Shown here piece by piece: positions 27,814-40,300 of a stretch of 64,000 nt of DNA; position 1 is the first letter of the stretch, and each line of letters opens with the position of its first letter. The notes below the pieces were generated by a model. It was not told where the DNA came from. It did not search any database and saw nothing but the letters and a program-made list of their open reading frames with translations. The position numbers and the translations under genes were made by a program. The DNA comes from Stercorarius parasiticus (taxonomy: Eukaryota; Chordata; Aves; Charadriiformes; Stercorariidae): NCBI GenBank assembly GCA_013396915.1, contig VWZL01000442.1, positions 233,810-297,809 of the forward strand, given 5' to 3'.

Positions 27814-28191
27814 TGTGCAGAAATGTAGTTAGAAAAGCAAAGCTCAGCTCGAATTGAAATTGGCCAGAAAGAGTTCTTCAGGTACATAAACAACAAGCAG
27901 AAACAGAAGGAAAATATTGTCTCACTGTTAAACAGGAGAGGTGAATTAGTTACCTATAATGCTGAAAAGGCAGAGGTTCTCAACACTTTCTTCACCAGCA
28001 CTGTTGGGCCCCAGGCTTTGGGAACAGCAATCCAGGTTGATGCAAACATCAGTGAAGGAAGAATTGGTATGTGAACTATTACAAGAACTTGAGTCCTACA
28101 AATTGATGGGCCCTGACGCTCTCCCCCCGAGGGTGTTAAGAGAGCTGGCTGACGTCTTTCTGAGGCCGCTCTCCATAATCTTTGAGAAGTC

Positions 28192-28590
28192 ATGGAGATC
28201 GGGGACATCACAGAAGACTGGAGGAAGGCTAATGTCACCCCCATCTACAAGAAGGGCTTAAAGGAAGATCCAGGAAATTATAGGCCCATCAGTATTACTT
28301 CAGTCCCTGGGAAAGTTATGGAACAAATCCTCCTTGGAGCTATCAGAAGTCAAATGAAGCACCTGATTGGGAAAAGCCAGCATGGATTCACCAAGGGCAA
28401 ATTGTGCTTGACAAACCTGATCGCCTTCTTCAACAAAGTAACCTGCTCTGTTGATGTGGGGCGAGTGGCTGATGTTATCTACCTGGATTTCTCCAAGGCT
28501 TTCAACATGGCTCCCCACAACCTCCTCCTAGGGAAACTAATGTGTTACGGTCCAGACAAGTGGTCTGTGTGTGGATGGAGAACTGGCTGA
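28192..28590 (+). pseudogene. CR1 ORF2 reverse transcriptase fragment
   Basis: An open stretch of 132 codons within the long CR1, covering the first half of the RT domain. It includes [39 protein letters not shown] and YLDFSKAF, whose Asp at 28486-28488 corresponds to the first RT catalytic Asp. The frame shifts before the FADD region, which lies in another frame from 28542 and is itself disrupted. This is a remnant and is not expected to be active. Confidence 0.85.
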
Positions 28591-29159
28591 CAGGCTGCAC
28601 CCACAGGGTGGTGGTAAATAGCTCTTTTTCAAGCTGGCAACCTGTCACAAGTGGGGTCCTCCAGGGATTGATATTGGGCCCAACCCTGTTTAGTACCTTC
28701 ATAAGTGATCTGAATGATGGGATCAAGTGTATCCTGATGAAGCTTGCTGATATACCAAGCTGAGTGGGAAAGTGGACACTTCAGAAGGGAGAGACACTCT
28801 GCAGGAAGACCTGAACAGGCTGGAAGAGTGAGCTAACAAGAACCTTATGAAGTTGACCAATAACAAGTGTAAGATCTTGCACCTGGGAAAACATAATCCA
28901 GGAAGGCAACACAGGTTGGGATCTACCAGGCTGGGGAGCAGCTCTGTGGAAAGGGACCTGGCGGGTCCTGGTGGACAACAATCTCAATATAAATGAAGAG
29001 TGTCGTGCAGCGGCAAAGCAAGGCAACAGGATGGTGGGTTGCATCAACAAGGGCATCACCAGCAGACATAAAGAAGTCATTATTCCACTCTACTCAGCAC
29101 TTGTCAGGCCACACCTGGAATACTGTGTTCAGTTTTGGTACCCACTATAAAAAAAAGAT

Positions 29160-29588
29160 GTGGACAGGCTGGAGAGGTTTCAGAGAAGGGCCACGAAGAT
29201 GATCAAAGGACTGAGAAGCCTGCCATATGAGGAAAGGCTGAGAGATTTGGGTTTATTCAGCCTGGAGAAAAGAAGGCTTAGGGGAGACCTTATCACCATG
29301 TTTCAGTATTTAAAGGGTGGCTACAAAGAAGATGGAGACGCCCTTTTTACAAGAAGTCACATGGACAAGACAAGGGGTAATGGGTACCAGTTATTCCTGA
29401 GGAGATTACAAATGGACACAAGAGGAAAATTTTTCACAATGAGGACGATCAGCCATTGGAATAATATCCCCAGGGAAGTGGTTGATTCCCCATCATGGGA
29501 CACTTTTAAGAATCATCTGGACAGGATGCTGGGCCACTTTGTCTGGACTGTGCTTTTGCCAAGAAAGATTGAGCTAGATGATCCTTGA
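29160..29588 (+). pseudogene. CR1 ORF2 C-terminal fragment
   Basis: A 142-codon open stretch at the 3' end of the long CR1. It contains [54 protein letters not shown] and HWNNIPREVV, and ends a few bases before the 3' untranslated region. This is the conserved region after the reverse transcriptase in CR1 ORF2; its role is not well defined. The upstream frame is broken, so the fragment stands alone. Confidence 0.85.
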
Positions 29589-29622
29589 GGCCCCTTCCAA
29601 CCTGGTATTCTGTGATTCTGTG

Positions 29623-32600
29623 ACAATGCATGACAATTATCTGTTCCTCATTGCAAATGATTCTAATCTACCTTTCGACCAATAGCAAACCTCCATGATT
29701 GATTTCTAGGACATTTTGCAGTACATCATAAAAAAAACTCAAAATATCTATTTGACCTTGGAAATTACTATAGCCATTTTGAAAGAAGTTTATGCTGTAG
29801 CTTCTGTACTTCAGTACCTGAGTCAAAGACATTATTTTTTTCTTTGCCTTATCTTGAGAAGTGGGTTAGAGAAATTAATTTCCTGTACTATTGATCCAGT
29901 TCTAATTATTTATCAGGTGCAGTTCACTTGCAAGTTGTGGCTTGGACTAAAAGCAATCCAGTAAAGGATACGAGACAAGTTATCCAAAATTGAATTCCAA
30001 ACTGCAATTGCAATCAATGATTTATTTATTTTGCTTGAAGAGATGAAAAGGAATGGGATGGTGTACCCTTAAATCCCGTTCCTGGTTGTATACTATGCAA
30101 CTGAAAGCAGGGAAGGGAAAGTTGGAGGAAAAACAGTAAGCTTTTAGAGCAAGTTTGAGGAGAAAGAGATTAATTCAGAGAGGATGAATTAACGAAAAGT
30201 AGAAATTGTTGCAAAACTTATTAATGTAGTGAGTCAGCAAAGCTTCATTTGCATTAAAAATCCTGGTTAAGTGAAAAAGCACTAAAAGGCAATATTTCCC
30301 TGAGAATCAGTTTGTGAAGAAATAAATATAATAACAGTTTTAAATGCAATTACTTCATTCTACCCCCACTGTGGTTATGAGTTTACAGGTTATGTCTGTT
30401 AAATATCAATTCTAAAGAATCTAAGCCACCAAACATCCATGTTACAGCATATAATTTAGAAAACTTAAGTAAATGCAAAAAGAAAAAAAAAAGTAAATGG
30501 AAAGGTCTCAATGTAATTATTATAAAAATCTGAATAATGTAGGCCCATTTTGCTGAAATCGGGGAGCAGGGAGACTTGCAATACTTGATCCAGCAGTTTG
30601 GTACTACCCTGGGTATTAATTCAACTGGAAAGAAGTTACTTTCTTCCCCGTAAGTTATTCTGCACAAGAGAGACAACTGCAGTTACTCTGCAAGAAGAAA
30701 GAGGAAGCAGGATTTTTTTCTCCTTTTTATTGCAAGTTACCTTATATTGCCAAGGTAAATACATAAAATTCAGATTTGGGGAAATGAATAAGAATCCTCA
30801 CTGGGATATTCAGTAGGATAGAGGACTGCTAACCTGGAATGTGTGAAATGATGCTCTGAAAGGCTAACAAAGCCAGTTACATGGGCAGCGCAGAGGCGCT
30901 GGAAGAGCTAGGCAGTCAAGGCCAGAGAAGAGAGGGAACTGGAAGTGCAGAACAGATTGCAAAATAGATGTAAAGCAGGAAGAATGCACATCTGTGCTCT
31001 TGGAAAAAATGTCAGGACTACCACATGAAGTGGGGAACCTATAGTTTTTAAAACAGTCTGTAAGTGGATCCATAGCTTTGGGGAGATATTTTGTCCCCTG
31101 CAATACAGAGGAATGAAAATTTCAGGATGTCTCTGTTCAGCTTCAAAGATAAACACATGCATAAGTTATAAACACATACACAAACCACTTAGCAAAACTT
31201 ATTGGAGAAATTATTTGCCTTGTGTCATGGGCGTACCTCTTGATTTTCCTGTTTTCTAAGGGAAGAGAGTCTCATTCTTTAAGTCAGTCTGACGAATCCC
31301 TGAACTACATCAGAGATTTTACGACCATAAACTCATATTCTGAAATATCTTTTAATTATTTCCAGGGATTCCACAGACAAGTGGAACATAACGAATCATG
31401 GCACAGAATAACCTCCACAGTCTTCTATCTTGTTTAATTACACTTCGAAAAGAACAAACACACACACAAAATAAACTCTGAGTTCCTTAAATGTAGCAAA
31501 ATTATGAATGCAGTATTAAGATACAGTTTTTTCAGCACTCAGCTATACAAAATGCTGACGCCCTAGATGTCAGTTCAGCTCTGCTTTATTTTGTTGGTCT
31601 TTTTGTGTGTGAGAACTGATAATTCATCAGTTCCAATGTGTTATAACAAAATTATATTCTTTGTGGAATGAAGTGTTAAAGTCTCTGAATTAACAATACA
31701 GAGAGAAAGAACTTTTTTGATTTCCAGGCTTAGAATTCCTCTTTGGAGTACGACTTACATGAAGAAGTACTTTGTTTTGTGTTTTGTTGCTGTTGTTTTA
31801 CTTTGCTATTCTATATACATGATTATTCAAAAGTCAGATGTGCAACATAAACACTAATCTATATGAAAAAAAAAAACCAAAACCTAGAAAACACAATATA
31901 TTGTTTTTGAGAAGAAATGTGAGCCAGAAGCATGAGATAAGCAGATTCAGCTTATTTCCCCAGTAACTGGATGTAACCAAGCAGCAAAAGTGGCAGGATG
32001 TAACCAAAGCAAAAGAACAAACTTCATATAAGCTATCCTATGTGTAAAAATAGATGAATTTTCATATACCTGTCCTGTAGAGTGGGGGGACATACTTTTT
32101 TCTTTCTCAGACAACTTAATTGGAAGTTTTTCAGTATCCTGATATGAAAGGGAAAGGGCATGTGTATTGAATTTCCAAGCAAATTGTTTTACTTCTATAC
32201 GTTCTCCTGCTTTCTGCAGAAGGAGAGTCTTCCAAGATTTCAGGATGTTACTCAGAAAGATATTTAGTAGATCATAAATTTGACAATTCAGTTTCTGCCC
32301 TCTTTAGAGTCACATGACATATTATGCATTTTCAGGTTTTGTTTTACATTATAAATATAGTATCAGAACAGCTTAGGGCTTTTCTAATTTATATTACTTC
32401 TACAACTTACATTACAGCTACAGTGAGTATTTATTACAACCTTGAGAAGCTTATTGGTCTCTTCCTTAAATGTTTTCTCTGCCACAAGGGGCAGGAAAGT
32501 CAATAGAGAGAAGGAATCTGGTCGTCTTTTATTTCTTTTATGAAGCAAACCAGCAAAATAATCAAGAATTGAACATATAGAAGAGCACTAACACATTAGG

Positions 32601-34353
32601 GAGTCCTCAGCACCTTGTTACAGTGCTTGTAAGAGCTCAAAGTTCATCACAAAATGAATAGGGAATATTTTGTAATACAGTGATATCCTTAAAAACGTAT
32701 AAACTTAAAAGGAGCTCTCCTCCATTCTTAGGACACAGATATCATAAGAACAAGAATTTGCTCCTCACATCTAAAAATTAGAAAAACATGCCAAGAGGAA
32801 TGCTTGATTAGCCAGCTTAAGAGGAACTTCACTGAATGCAGAGACCTTGAAAATATATGTTGGAAAGGTGAAATAAAGACAGAAAAGGTTTAGCTTGAAC
32901 TGTCTGGGCCTTCTGCTGTCTTTCTCTGCATTTTGATAAATGCTATTTGCAGCTGATACCCAAGCTTTCTCAGCACCCACAGAGGCACCCTTACCATAGA
33001 TGAGGTGAGGAAAGAGGTGTTGATTTCTGTGACTGATTTCTGTTCCTGTAAGATACAGGATAAATGTAGGAAGTTTCTTAGGAGGGGACGTTCATTCCTG
33101 GATCTGTCTTTCAGCTCCTCTTTACATCAGGCATACATCAGGTTATCACAAGATGTTCAACGGATCACCATGTTAGGTTTTGGAAGAAACTTTCCCCAGA
33201 AGGCATTATTGCAATATGCTGGGTGGCCTTTTTCTGTCTTGTTCTTGACATGCACAGGGCTTATCTAGGAGATTTATGTTCCAATGTTGCAATTCTGGCA
33301 GATGATATTAGTGATTTAGGAAGGACCTGTTGGGGACCTTAAAACTCTTCACTCTTATACTGAAAAATCAATACTGGTGCAACTCTACTGGGGATTTCTG
33401 GGTGATTTATTCTTACTAATTAACAAAGTTGCAGCCTCTGTTTCCAATCGTTTTCATGGTTCAGATTTCGCCTAGTGTTTCTGCATATGAAGAAAGATGG
33501 CTAGTAGGAAAATAACTGAACATGAGTGCTGTCTGCTTAGCATGCAAGGGATGTGAATAGGAAATGTGGAGAAATGGAACATGCGCGCACACCCAAAAAG
33601 GCAAACCCAAAACTAATTTAAAGATACATTTCAAAAGGACAAAATATTAATATTTAACATTTCCCTAATTATTAACCGTGACTAACTGTGATGTTTTCAT
33701 ATAGATGAACACTGTTCACTTTCAGCCAGCTTCACCCAATTTATGGGATATTAACCGGACACATCTTGTCAACAACCATAGACAAACTGCAAAAGAAATC
33801 ATTATTTCTTGACATTAATGGCAACAAAATTCAAATAATTTAGAGAAGAGTCATGCTGCTTAGTACTTACTGATTCAATTTACTAAATATTACATTCAAA
33901 ATTATGTGCATTTCCAAAATTGTTTTGGAAAGCTATAATGTAAAACTACATTGTGGTGTGAGTTGTTTTTTCATTCCTCTTTAGTCTTGAGGCTGAACTC
34001 AAGTAATTTTGTTTCTTTATTTAATTAACATGGTGCAATATGCACTTCCTGGAACAAACAAGTTCACATTGAAAAACCTTTACAGATTAACTAAGATAGA
34101 AGCCTGGCAGTGCCTGTAATTTAATACTGAATTACATTTTTAAAAGACATCCCTATGTATTTTCCTTTTAAATGCCAATCTCTTTAACAAATACACAGAA
34201 TTTTTCATTGTTTTCTGGGGGAGAACAATGACTTCTTCCAGTCTATGTTGAACACTGACTTAAAAGTGGTCAGGAAAATAAATAAACAATCGTGATGCAA
34301 GTTATAGTTATAAATGCACAAGAAACTGTGTACTGCAGGGAAAAACTGCTAAG
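29623..34353. other. Unique AT-rich noncoding sequence
   Basis: Mostly unique. A 12-base motif GGATGTAACCAA occurs twice, 27 bases apart, at 31969 and 31996. A short CA repeat lies near 31459. A 6-bp GC-rich inverted repeat, CAGCGC and GCGCTG, lies at 30886-30901. No exon, RNA gene or transposon was recognised. Confidence 0.55.
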
Positions 34354-34399
34354 AGAAGGCAAATGTCCCCAAACAGGCAAACTTGACAACGATATTAGA

Positions 34400-35465
34400 T
34401 AGACTTACAAGTTCATGAGGCCTGATGGGATGCACCTACAAGTTCTCAGGGAGCTAGCTGATGTCATGTCAAGGCCACTCTTGGTAGTCTTTGAAAGATC
34501 ATGGTGATAAGGAGAGGTGCTTGAGGACTGGAAGAAGGCAAATGTCCCTCCTGTCTTCAAGAAGGGCAAGAAGCAGGACCCAGGGAACTACAGGCTAGTC
34601 AGCCTCTCCTTGATCGCTGGGTAGGTGATGGAGCAGCTAATCCTAAATCCATTTCCAGGCACGTGAAGGTCAAGCAGGTGATAAAATGTAGTCAGCATGG
34701 CTTCACCGATGGGAATTCATGCTTGACCAACTTGTTAATCTTCTATGAAAAAAATGACTGGCCTGGTAGATGAAGGGAGAGCAGTAGATACTGTCTAATG
34801 GACTTCAGTAAGGCCTTTGACGCTGTCTCCCGTAAGATCCTCACAGAGAAGCTGATGAAGTATGGGCTGGATGAGCAAACAGTGAGGTCGTCTGAAAATT
34901 GTCAAAACAGCCAGGCACAGTGGTGGTGGTAATCAGGGGCACAAAGTCTAGTTGGAGACAAGTAAACAGCAGTGTAACCCAGGAGTCAGTAGTGACCCCA
35001 AACCTGTTCAACATCTGCAATAATGATTTGGATGATGGTGCAGAGAGTAACCTCAGCAATTTTGCAGATGACACAAAATTGGAGGAATACACGATACACC
35101 CGAGGGTCATGCTGCCATCCAAGAGGGACCTCAACACACTCGAGAAATGGGTCTACAGAAACCTCATGCATTTGAACAAAGGGAAGTGCTCTTTTCAGTG
35201 GTACACAGTGACAGGACTAGGGGCAATGGGCACAAACTGAAATACAGGAGGTGCTGTGTGAACATTTTTCACTGAAACACTTTTTCACTGTGAGGGTGAC
35301 TGAGCACTGGCACAGGTTTCTCAGAGAGGCATATCTCATCCTTGGAGATATTCAAAAGCCATCTGGACATGGTCCCAGGCAACCTGCTTGAGCAGGGGGG
35401 TTGGACCAGATGATCTTCAGATGTCCTTTCCAACCTCAAACCTGCTGTGATTCTATTATGCTGTG
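34400..35465 (+). mobile_element. CR1 LINE, reverse transcriptase part with intact FADD
   Basis: A 5'-truncated CR1 starting near the RT domain (a segment like [18 protein letters not shown]). It keeps a DFSKAFDAVS motif around 34803 and an intact NFADDTKL motif with FADD at 35061-35072. After KGKCS, near 35190, a large internal deletion joins it directly to the TRGNG-like region close to the 3' end, and the frame changes there. It ends in a degraded octamer tail (GTGATTCTATTATGCTGTG, to about 35465). Several stops and frameshifts show that it is dead. A 16-bp CR1-derived sequence lies just upstream at 34354-34369. Confidence 0.9.
34899..35240 (+). pseudogene. CR1 ORF2 fragment with FADD active-site motif
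   Basis: 113 codons of the palm region of CR1 reverse transcriptase. The FADD motif at 35061-35072 supplies the two metal-binding Asp of the active site and is unbroken here, unlike in the CR1 at 27350-29622. The frame ends soon after an internal deletion near 35190. The ATG is not an ancestral start. Confidence 0.8.
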
Positions 35466-36890
35466 AAAGCAGTTCCTTAAATTATTAGCATCATATAATT
35501 AACCATCAATGCACAATATTTTCAAGATCAGTGTCTGCAATACAACAGATAAACCACGCTACAGAACACTTAGAAACTGTTAGTAACCACTTACAAATTT
35601 CTGAACTATAGCTAGTCCCCAAAAGCTCTAACAGGCGCACATTGCTGAGCGCACCTCACACACCCCCACATCCATAGCAGCTGTGGGTTGCAGGCCCCTC
35701 CACCTTGGTAATTCCCTGGCTGCTGTTTAATCCTGCTGATGGCTGTCTTCCTTTTCAGCATGATCAGTTTTGAGACATACATCCCCATAGTTCAGACAGT
35801 TTCCGTGCTCCAGTCACATGCAAGGGTTGTGTTCCCATCATACCATCTGCTGGTATCGAGGCCATGTGGGCAAAGTGGGCAGCCCACAACTACTCACAGT
35901 GTTCATCCCTTATTTCAGCTCTTTTGTACCTTGTCATATTTTACATAGTCCCTGTGAGGTAACTCTTCATACAGGTGTATATTCTTCAAATATAGCATGT
36001 GATTACTTCACATTTTTTTTTACCAAAAATGAGCATTTTACCAGAACATTACAAAAATTACTTTAACATTTATATAATAAACACAATGATTACTGCAATC
36101 AGCAAACAGCAGCAGGAGTAATAGAGACAGTAGCTGGTTAGGTGAGGTTTCAGCTACCTGAGACTCATGTTGGTGAGGTACAGGGTAATATGGTTACACC
36201 ATATTTTCTGAACTGCCTGGGAACAGAAAGAAAACAAATTCTTAAGGCCAAGACAGATCAGCTTTAATGATCTGTCTCCCTAATGAGTGTTTTAATGAAA
36301 TACCCTCTGAAAATATATGCCTAAAAAAAACAGCACTTTACTTATACTTAAAGAACAAGCTCGTTTTTTGCTTGTTGCCATTGCCTGTCTTGTATCAAAG
36401 CCGTGGAAAGCAACAGTTAAACCTCACTGCGTACCCTTGATCAATAAGGTCAAAAAGAATCTGAAAGCAGTGAATAGTGTCAGCGTGTAATTTTAAACCC
36501 ACTGGAACTCATCAAGGCCAAGAACTTGTAGCTTGGGATTCAATCTTGTAGGACCACTAGAGGGGCAAGTTATTTTTCCATACTGAAAGCCTTAACCACA
36601 AAGTGCCACAATCTTTAACTATTGCAATGCTGTCCCACACCCCGGGATCCCAGAGCTATGTGCAGTGTGCCCGAGCACACCGTGTCTAGGGAGATTAACC
36701 ACCTCCGAAAGGGATCCACAGACTAAGCATGTTGGGCAGGGGACCAAGCAAGTATTCAGCACTGAGGACTGCTGAGTACTTTGAATCTTGCTGTTTTTGA
36801 GTACATGAATCTGCCTTGACTGGGAATGCAGCAGACAAAACTTTCTGAGAAGTCTGATTTCCAGTCCTCACGGAAGAGTTCTGGCAGAGA
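35466..36890. other. Unique noncoding sequence
   Basis: The parts at 35600-35950 and 36580-36720 are richer in GC and contain several CpG, but I could not assign them to a repeat family or exon. The rest is AT-rich with nothing recognised. Confidence 0.45.
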
Positions 36891-36917
36891 TTTTTTTTTA
36901 TTTTTTTTTTTTTTTTT
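36891..36917 (+). repeat. Poly-T tract next to a CR1 5' end
   Basis: A run of 26 T interrupted by one A at 36900. It ends three bases before the start of CR1 sequence at about 36921, so it lies exactly at the 5' junction of that insertion. Confidence 0.9.
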
Positions 36918-36920
36918 AAA

Positions 36921-37354
36921 GCCATGAGGGGTCTGGAGAACAAGTCTTAAGAGGAGCAGCTGAGGGAGCTGGGATTGTTTATCCCAGAGAAAAGGAGGCT
37001 GAGGGGAAATCTTGTTGCTCTCTATAACTACCTGAAAGGAGGGTGTAGCAAGGGGGTGGTCGGTCTCTTCTCCCATGTAACAGGCAATAGGACAAGAGGA
37101 AATGGCCTCAAGTTGCACCAGGGGAGGTTTAGATTGGATATCAGGAAAAATTTTTACACTGAAAGGGTTATCAAGCACTGGAACAGGCTGCCCAGGGAAG
37201 TGGTTGAGGCACCATCCCTGGAGGTATTTAAAAGACGGGTAGACATAGTGCCTAGTGATATGGTTTAGTGACGGTTTTTGTCAGTGTTAGGTTGATGGTT
37301 GGACTAAATGATCTAAAAGGTCCTTTCCAACCTGGGCAATTCTATGATTCTATG
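36921..37354 (+). mobile_element. CR1 LINE, 3' end
   Basis: A 5'-truncated CR1 with the end of ORF2 and the 3' untranslated region. The readable part (36975-37268) includes [40 protein letters not shown] and [19 protein letters not shown]. It ends with octamers ATTCTATG at 37339-37346 and 37347-37354. The 3' untranslated region resembles that of 17022-17223, including a GGTTTAGTGACGG-type stretch and GATGGTTGGACT. The ORF2 remainder is in one open frame, which suggests modest age. Confidence 0.92.
36975..37268 (+). pseudogene. CR1 ORF2 C-terminal fragment
   Basis: A 97-codon open stretch at the very end of CR1 ORF2, with [26 protein letters not shown] and [18 protein letters not shown]. It terminates naturally before the 3' untranslated region. 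No catalytic domain is present and the ATG is internal. Confidence 0.8.
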
Positions 37355-40300
37355 ATTTAAAACATGAAGACAATCTGTCTAGTTTGTTGGGGTTTTTTTG
37401 GTTTTTTTGCTCCCTACAATGACTGAGGCAGTTATATTCACTCACTGAGGGTATTAGACAGACAGATGTGATTACTCCTTGAAGGTCCATTAATGCCTAT
37501 AAATTACCCAAGGCGGGAATAGATATAGATAGTAGTAAATGGATACAAGAGGGGTAATGCAAGCTCTTGACTTCAGGGCCACTCTGGAGGCAAAGAAGCC
37601 TGGTCTCTGCTGCTATCCACATAAGAAAAAGCAAGCATTCAGTAGAAGTAACCTTTGCCTCCTCACAGACGTTGCTTTCCCCTTTCAAGGCATCAGATGT
37701 GATCCCTGGATGAGTAAATCCATGAACTGCACAGCTGGGGGCTCCCATGCCACTCCTTGCTCACTGGATACACGCTCTGATGCTTCAAAGGCAGCTGCAA
37801 GGGAAGGGAATGCTAAGAAGTCACCCTGGGCTCTGAAACTGCTTGCTACTTCTCTGTATGCTCTTTTAAACTTCAAGGTTTTTTAAGCCGGTTTAGCACT
37901 GAACCACTTTCCCTCAGTCACAAAGCTTCTGGGGGCCAAGACAGACTCAGCAGTTATTCCAGTGAGTGGCATACTCTTATTTGGAGTGTTCAAGGTCTTG
38001 CATCAAAACTGTGTGCTTCTCACCCGTATGTATTCTGGAGAAACCAAATTTGTATGGGGAATATGCTTAAACATGTCTAAATAACAATCCATTCAGGTAA
38101 CAACCTCCTTGCCGCCAGGTATCAGATATGTTAAATAAGTCTGACAAAACATATATGGGTATTAAGGTATTTCTGGATCTCTCCAAAAGACCTCAAATAT
38201 AGGCTTATATTTCAGATTTTTTTACATCACTTCAAAGACTACTTTATTGTATAATGCCAAAATGGAATTATGTAATCACAGATATTAGTTTCATTTTAAA
38301 AGCTAAATGAAAGGTTGTATTGCAGTAGCCTGCAATTCTGAAAACAATACATGCCAGTAGGAGAAAGGCTATAGTGTTTGGTGAGAAGCATTAGGCTAAT
38401 CTGATTAAACTTAACTTTATTGGTTTTAGGAAATAACATAAATCATTTAATCCTTCTTGGTAAAATAACAGTGATTAACCAAGCACTGTTTGTTGATGGC
38501 TGTCTAATCTATAGTTCACAGAAGCAAGTCAACAAAGAAGTAAATTTATTTTTTAAAAAAAAATCTGTCTGAAAATATATTTCAAAAAATACCTGGGAAT
38601 ATAATCATCTGAATTCTGGCAAATATTTGGCTAAGACACATACTTTCCTTGCAGTTTAGATAAATATTTGCCACTTCAAAACACTTCTGGCTGACAGTGG
38701 TACTGCACAGTAACAACGATGGATGGTAACTATCTATTTATCTATCCACTGGGAAATATAGAGTTACCAAATTATAGCCCTGGGATGGGGAAAGGAAGAA
38801 AAATGAAAACTCAACAACTTTCCCAAATGTCAAAATCTAAATTATAAATTGTAAAGCCTTTGTTTTTATACAGCTCCAAATTGGCATGGGACAAATAGCA
38901 AATGTATGAACAAACTCAAAACACATATAGTTTAAGAGTATCTGGTTTTGTAATGGATCGATCTATCAGTCAAAGTTTCCCCTTACAGAAAGCATGCTGA
39001 GAACAACAAGCTGTGGGAGGTGGCATGGCAGTGCCAGCACTTCATGTTTTGTGGTATTACAAACATTGCTGTAATGTTAAAGCTTGGAATACAAAAGCAA
39101 AACCAAATAAATCTTCCCCCCAGCCTTGCCCAAAAACCCTTCAGTACATTACAAGGGGTAAACAGTCAACATCAACAAGCACAGGAAACAAGACAATGCT
39201 GCTGCCACGGGTATTGCTCAGAAGCACATGAAAAAGGAACAAAAAGCTGGGAAACCTCTGGACAGCATATATATCACACTGGTATGTTGAACTGTTTATA
39301 TATAATAAAACAAAAATCTTGGGTACTTTGTAAAAGGAGTTATTATTCCAAAATTCTTGTACGCTAATTGGAAATTTTTTTAATTAGTACAAATTCTTAT
39401 ATTTTCATTAAAATTAGCAAGTAAGCCAAGCGAGGTTTTTTCTATATTTTTAGTGTAAACTTGTTAATCATGATGTATGATGACAACTAAAAATTATAGC
39501 AATACATACAAGAACTATGGAGAGAAACATGGGGTTTTGATACAATTTATAATGTCTACAGTTTTCGCTTTTTCCTTTCTCTTTTTTATGTAACTTTTTG
39601 CTGAATTTGTTGTTTATTTTATAAATTAATAATAACTGTATACAAATAAATAAATTTTGCTTCAGCTTTGAGTCCACAGATTGGTAAGTATCACTACAAA
39701 AGTTACATGAAGTTGGGTGCTCTGGACTATTCTAACTCCACTGAAAAAAATGATTTATAGTTTCCTCTTCTAAAACTATTTTTCGTCCTATAATTGACTG
39801 TTCTTTTTTTCTAATTAACCCCAGGCAATCTCCTTAAGTCCTTTGTTTTAATGTGTAAATTATTCTTCAAAGGTTTCTTTTCCACTTACAAATTAAAAAA
39901 AAATCCTTGTTATGCATAATGAATCTTTATAATCTGCTGTCAGCTTAATTGAGAAATGGTCATTTCTAACATTAAGGGTGCTTCAGGGAAAGTTGTTCTG
40001 AAGTATCACTCTTGAGGAGAATATGTTTTAGTCCTGTGTCATCTTCTGATTTATCATGGCAGTTTAAGTCTTACATTAATTGTATTGACATAAAATTAGA
40101 AAAAAATATTTTACTGTTTCCATAGACTAGACAGTGTATCAGTTCTTGCACTCTCACTATGCATAAATCACACTTATTCTACGTCTTTTTAATATCTGAA
40201 CTCAAGAGAGAAAAGCATACATGAGTTATTTTAACTAAAATTACTTTCATCATCATATATTACAGAAGAATAAAAAAACCCCAAGGAATCAATTCCTTCC

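Larger units (their letters stand above)
27350..29622 (+). mobile_element. CR1 LINE, about 2.3 kb, ORF2 reverse transcriptase region
   Basis: The longest CR1 in the window. It begins between the endonuclease and reverse transcriptase domains (SMEDKGVSD, then FFKNALLEAQKQFIP). It continues through the RT block with DPGNYRPISITS, SQHGFTKGK and VIYLDFSKAF (28471-28500), then the C-terminal region with [17 protein letters not shown] and HWNNIPREV. It ends with two ATTCTGTG octamers at 29607-29614 and 29615-29622. The 5' end, the endonuclease and ORF1 are missing. The frame is broken several times. At the second catalytic motif a one-base deletion near 28752 turns FADD into a stop-bound frame. A 199-bp stretch at its start is present twice (see the duplication entry). 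Confidence 0.93.

Noticed and set aside
30886..30901. 6-bp GC-rich inverted repeat with 4-base loop, possible small RNA hairpin
   Set aside because: The stem is too short for a microRNA precursor and flanking arms do not pair.
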